DNA of 64,000 nucleotides. Source: Casuarina equisetifolia. Taxonomy: Eukaryota; Streptophyta; Magnoliopsida; Fagales; Casuarinaceae. How positions within the stretch are numbered: position 1 is the first letter of the stretch; each line of letters starts with the position of its first letter. The position numbers and the translations under genes were made by a program. Of the stretch, positions 60,405-64,000 are shown one piece after another. Below the pieces are notes generated by a model. That model had not been told where the DNA came from and did not search any database. It saw only the letters and a list, made by a program, of their open reading frames with translations. Where the stretch lies: assembly GCA_028551475.1 (NCBI GenBank), contig CM052355.1, forward strand, positions 26,253,580 to 26,317,579, in the 5' to 3' direction.

Positions 60405-62461
60405 CATGACTGAGGATAGAACTGTAATAAGAACAATTTATACAAGAAAATATTCATAAGTTCTCTCAGAGAAAGCGGCATGTTTTGCTGTTAGGTAGAT
60501 TTCAGATATGAATGGACTAGTGAAATGAAAAGATATTGTTTAGGTCTTGTAGAACACACAAACTAATTGAGTTCTCAAAAAGATTTCGCAACGTATCTGT
60601 ACAGTGCAACGAGAAATTGTGTCTCTTAAATTGTAACTCAATTTACTTGCAGGTGACCACTGCCCTCCATCCATCCTGCGGATCACAAAATGATCATATC
60701 ATCAAAAATCAAGAATACGAAATTGCTTCACTTTTGAAAATAGTAGGAAATGGCAATAAACACATCTGATTTTGCAACTTGCTATAGAACTTACTAAAAT
60801 CTTATGTATAAACAAACCTACCCAACGACAAAGAAGTTATGGCCATCTATGTGCCATGACTGCACAGTGTCTTCCGGATTCTCGAACACAATTTCAACAA
60901 AGCCTTTGAAGTCAGCACCCATAACTGAAGTTTAGAGGTAAGCACCACCACCAGTCGGATTGTCTGGAATGCTTCCAACGGAAAATACCCCTGGGATCTT
61001 AAAGAAGTCGGCAAGCTTAAGTGGTGTATCAACTAGGATGAAGGATACATTATTGACAGCATATCTCTGCTTGCCATTGGTAACTTGAGCAGAGCTAGCA
61101 AGTCTGAAGGTACGGGTGGTGTTAATCATTCCATAATGGTAAGAACCTTGGGGATTAGGTCTTGGCCGATTTGCAGTGAGATTCCGTCTGGTTTGATACA
61201 TGATACAAAATAAGTAAGCTACTATTTGGTTATTACTAGAAAGGTTCAGAAAATCAAAAACATGTAATAGGCAACACAACTGCATCAAAAACTACTTACA
61301 CAGTTGGTCTATTCTCAGAACCATTAGTTGAAACAAGGTCAATCTGTATCACATATCGCTTAACTATGGGTGTTACAAGCACAAGATAAGTTCTTAGGTT
61401 CCACATACCATTACCAGTCCGGTACTTTATAACATCACTTAGTTTTTCTTCCTATAACAAGCCACGCATACGATCAGCTTTCATTTAGAAAGTAATAGCA
61501 AAGTGTACATGAGAGATTGGGCTTGTTCTAGAAACCAATCAATCTGAGTAGTTGGCCCACCTAGAGGGGGGCCGGAAGCACTACCTGCTGAGTTACTGTA
61601 ATGAAGAATCGTGGTTGATGTGAGCACTTGAGAGGTAAAATGAGTTGAGACCACAATGTAGTAATCTTGTGGTGGCTGATCCGCAGTGACCAGTACCGAG
61701 TAGGATTGTCCCAGATGGACGTCAAGGGAGTCATAAATATTTTGGAGCATATGGGTTCCTTCCACCTCTACCAATAGGATCTTGTGACCCTGGAATCTGA
61801 CATTAATGGAGGTTGTAAGCCCCACATTGGATATCCGAAACCTGTATGTCTTGCCTGCCCGAAAATTTTGATATAAGTTTTATTAACACCAAAGTTATAT
61901 CAATATAAGGGACTAAACAATTTCGTAGCAATCCTACTTATCAAAATTATTTACCTTGATCAACTGTGAATGTATTCCCATTTGAACCACAACCACTAAT
62001 AAGAAGTCCATGAGGGAAGGGGAGATCACTCCCATTCTCTAAAATTGCTCTCAAATCCTGCATCATTCGAAAAAAGACAGTTAATAGACAAATAGAACAT
62101 GCTTATATGCACCCAAGTAGTTATATTTACAAATTTTTGCCAGATCAGAGAATACACTCTATACAATGAGGTCTTTAAGCAAGCACTTACATTGTGATTC
62201 TTTTTGTACCAATCACCGGCTAATAGGAAGAAATCCCTAGTGGGAGGTGGGAAAGGTACAGGAATGATTGAGCGGCTAGCGATTCTGATTCCACCATATC
62301 CCCCCGCGGCCTTGTGTAACGCAAGGGAAGGGAAGTAGAAGTAGCTGCCAATCTAATCCTTGACTTGGAGAACATAAGTGAAGTTCTGCCCTGGCGGGAT
62401 GGGGCAGTTTGTGCTGTAGACTCCATCCTGCCATGAGTTCCTTCTCTGCTGGACACCATTC
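60209..62461 (-). pseudogene. SKS multicopper oxidase-like pseudogene (unit 4)
   Basis: Same exon remnants and shared stops as the other units. It has neither the unit 2-specific stop nor the unit 3-specific deletions. Confidence 0.9.
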
Positions 62462-63577
62462 CTAAACAAAGAACGATGGCAGCTTCCAGTTAGTGAATGT
62501 CAAATTATCTACTGGTCCTAGCAAAGACTATCAATCGAATTTGGTAAAGATACATAAAACTAGCTTTTGCAATCCACATTAGAAACCGTGCCTTTCAAAC
62601 ATTTCTCTTTGCCCTGCTTTTAGTTGGGATAATCCTTAAGCTTGCTTCATGCCCGCAATTAGAATCAATTGGAACCATCATTTGCCTAGTCCAGGAGGCC
62701 ACAATCAACATGATCTAGAAGTTAACTCCATTTTGACACGATTATGAATTGTATAATATAATATTAAGAACTTGATATTACACAAGACCCAGGTGATTCC
62801 GTCCATTTAGATAATTCATTTTGTGAACTCTAAGTCTAATATGAATTCTATGAGGCTTTTCACTCTTTGCTGAGCTGAAGTTTCACCAAAATGAGTACCT
62901 GCCAATTCCAATCACCTTTTGAAACCTGAAACCAAAATGCCATCATTTTAAGACTTGGAGCTCAGTGTTCTGGACCCAATTCGAAGCTCAGTGTCTTGGA
63001 CCCAAAGAATTGGGTTCATTCTAGCCGTTTGGATTTGCCTGGTGGAAGTTGGTAGATTCTAAGTGGGAGCTACAATAGAGATAATCCAACAGCAAAACTA
63101 ATAATAGTGATAGTTGCTCCATTTATTGATAATATGGCGGCAAAGCCAAGAACTTCTACAGCTTTTAGAGATATTAATACACTATATATATTATCGATTT
63201 TTTTCCAACACACTTAAGTTACCCTAGTCTTGTAATTTCTCCTATCATGCCGCTCTTCATATTTGTTCATTGCTACAATTATCCTCTACAATATAGAAAG
63301 CTTTGGTGGCTGGAGAGAGAGTCTAGCATTGATGCTTTAGCCATAGCAAAATTTTACACGTAGTTAGTAACATGCTACGGCAATTCCAAGGAACAATGAG
63401 AGCCCAGTAATCATGAAATTGGGCCTGACAAAGTTTGAAAGGCCTCATAGAATTTGTGTTAGGCTTAGAGTTCACAAGAGGAATTATATAATTATTATTT
63501 TTAATATTTTAAAATTTTGACATCAAAATTTTTTGAGAGAAAACATATGAATATTTTCTTGTGTAAATTGTCCTTTT

Positions 63578-64000
63578 CACTAGGGCAGTTTACATGCCCC
63601 TGGATAATCTGGGAATGAGGAACGTAAGGTCTGAGAACTGGGCTTGCCTTGCAAATCCCTAGAAAGATGAATATTCGAAACCAACAAATGCAATTCTGTG
63701 GACACTACACGCCTTCACTAAACCTATAAAATTTGATATTTTAAGAAACTGTCACGAAAGGGTGACAGGATCACGTATGTGAACTAGTTATAGGTGTATC
63801 TACAAATGATGAAGCTGCGGCTTGAGTTGAGCTTTCTTTTGCATAAGCTTTATGTTAAACTATTGTTTAGACATTAGAAAATATTTTATTGTTGTAATGT
63901 GTAAATTAAAGTCATTATAGATAATTAATTTTTAATGGAACTTGGCATTCTTTTTCATTGATTATTTTTCATGCTTGGAGTTATTCTTTCATTTTTTTAA
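63578..64000. repeat. Large inverted repeat, right arm (unit 4, cut by window end)
   Basis: Reverse-complement match to the 60400 end of the left arm. The window stops inside it. Confidence 0.85.

Larger units (their letters stand above)
57996..64000. repeat. Tandem segmental duplication, unit 4 (partial)
   Basis: First 6 kb of a further near-identical unit: the GC-rich stretch, the 262 bp satellite, the SKS pseudogene and part of the right inverted-repeat arm. The window ends before the F-box gene. The array therefore continues beyond the window. Confidence 0.95.

Overview
This window is plant nuclear DNA, most likely from a dicot. Genes are split by GT-AG introns, leaders are CT-rich with a TATA box, and the recognisable families are plant ones: an F-box protein with an F-box-associated region, an SKU5-similar multicopper oxidase, a nucleobase-ascorbate transporter exon, and Ty1/copia and SINE-like debris. 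I see no bacterial operons, CRISPR array, tRNA or rRNA. I cannot name the species.

Layout. The window is a head-to-tail tandem array of one large segment. Unit 1 is 1-22978, unit 2 is 22979-40492 (17,514 bp), unit 3 is 40493-57995 (17,503 bp) and unit 4 is 57996-64000, cut by the window end. These boundaries are arbitrary, because unit 1 starts where the window starts. Units 2, 3 and 4 are almost identical, apart from a few substitutions, 1-6 bp indels and homopolymer changes. Unit 1 is an older, more divergent copy. It is longer mainly because it holds about 4.25 kb (11252-15506), about 1 kb (17811-18801) and one extra 425 bp tandem copy that units 2 and 3 lack. It is also missing 30 bp that the others keep.

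Each full unit reads, left to right: a non-coding GC-rich stretch; a 262 bp tandem satellite; an inverted repeat whose arms enclose a minus-strand multicopper-oxidase (SKS) pseudogene; a minus-strand F-box gene, intact in all three full units; decayed copies of the 3' part of that F-box gene; a plus-strand N-truncated copy of a small membrane-protein gene; (unit 1 only) a patch of transposon and gene fragments; a minus-strand pseudogene of a nuclear protein; two intact plus-strand two-exon genes for small hydrophobic proteins (149 and 154 aa); a minisatellite; and about 1 kb of non-coding sequence.

The likely functional content per unit is three genes: the F-box protein, probably a substrate receptor of an SCF ubiquitin ligase, and two paralogous multi-pass membrane proteins. 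The latter distantly resemble BAP31/Yet-type ER proteins. The array therefore multiplies the dosage of these three genes. Points most worth following up are the unannotated small membrane-protein family, the hydrophobic tail of the F-box protein, the inverted repeat that could produce double-stranded RNA, and the breakpoint in units 2 and 3 that carries a copied SINE-like segment.
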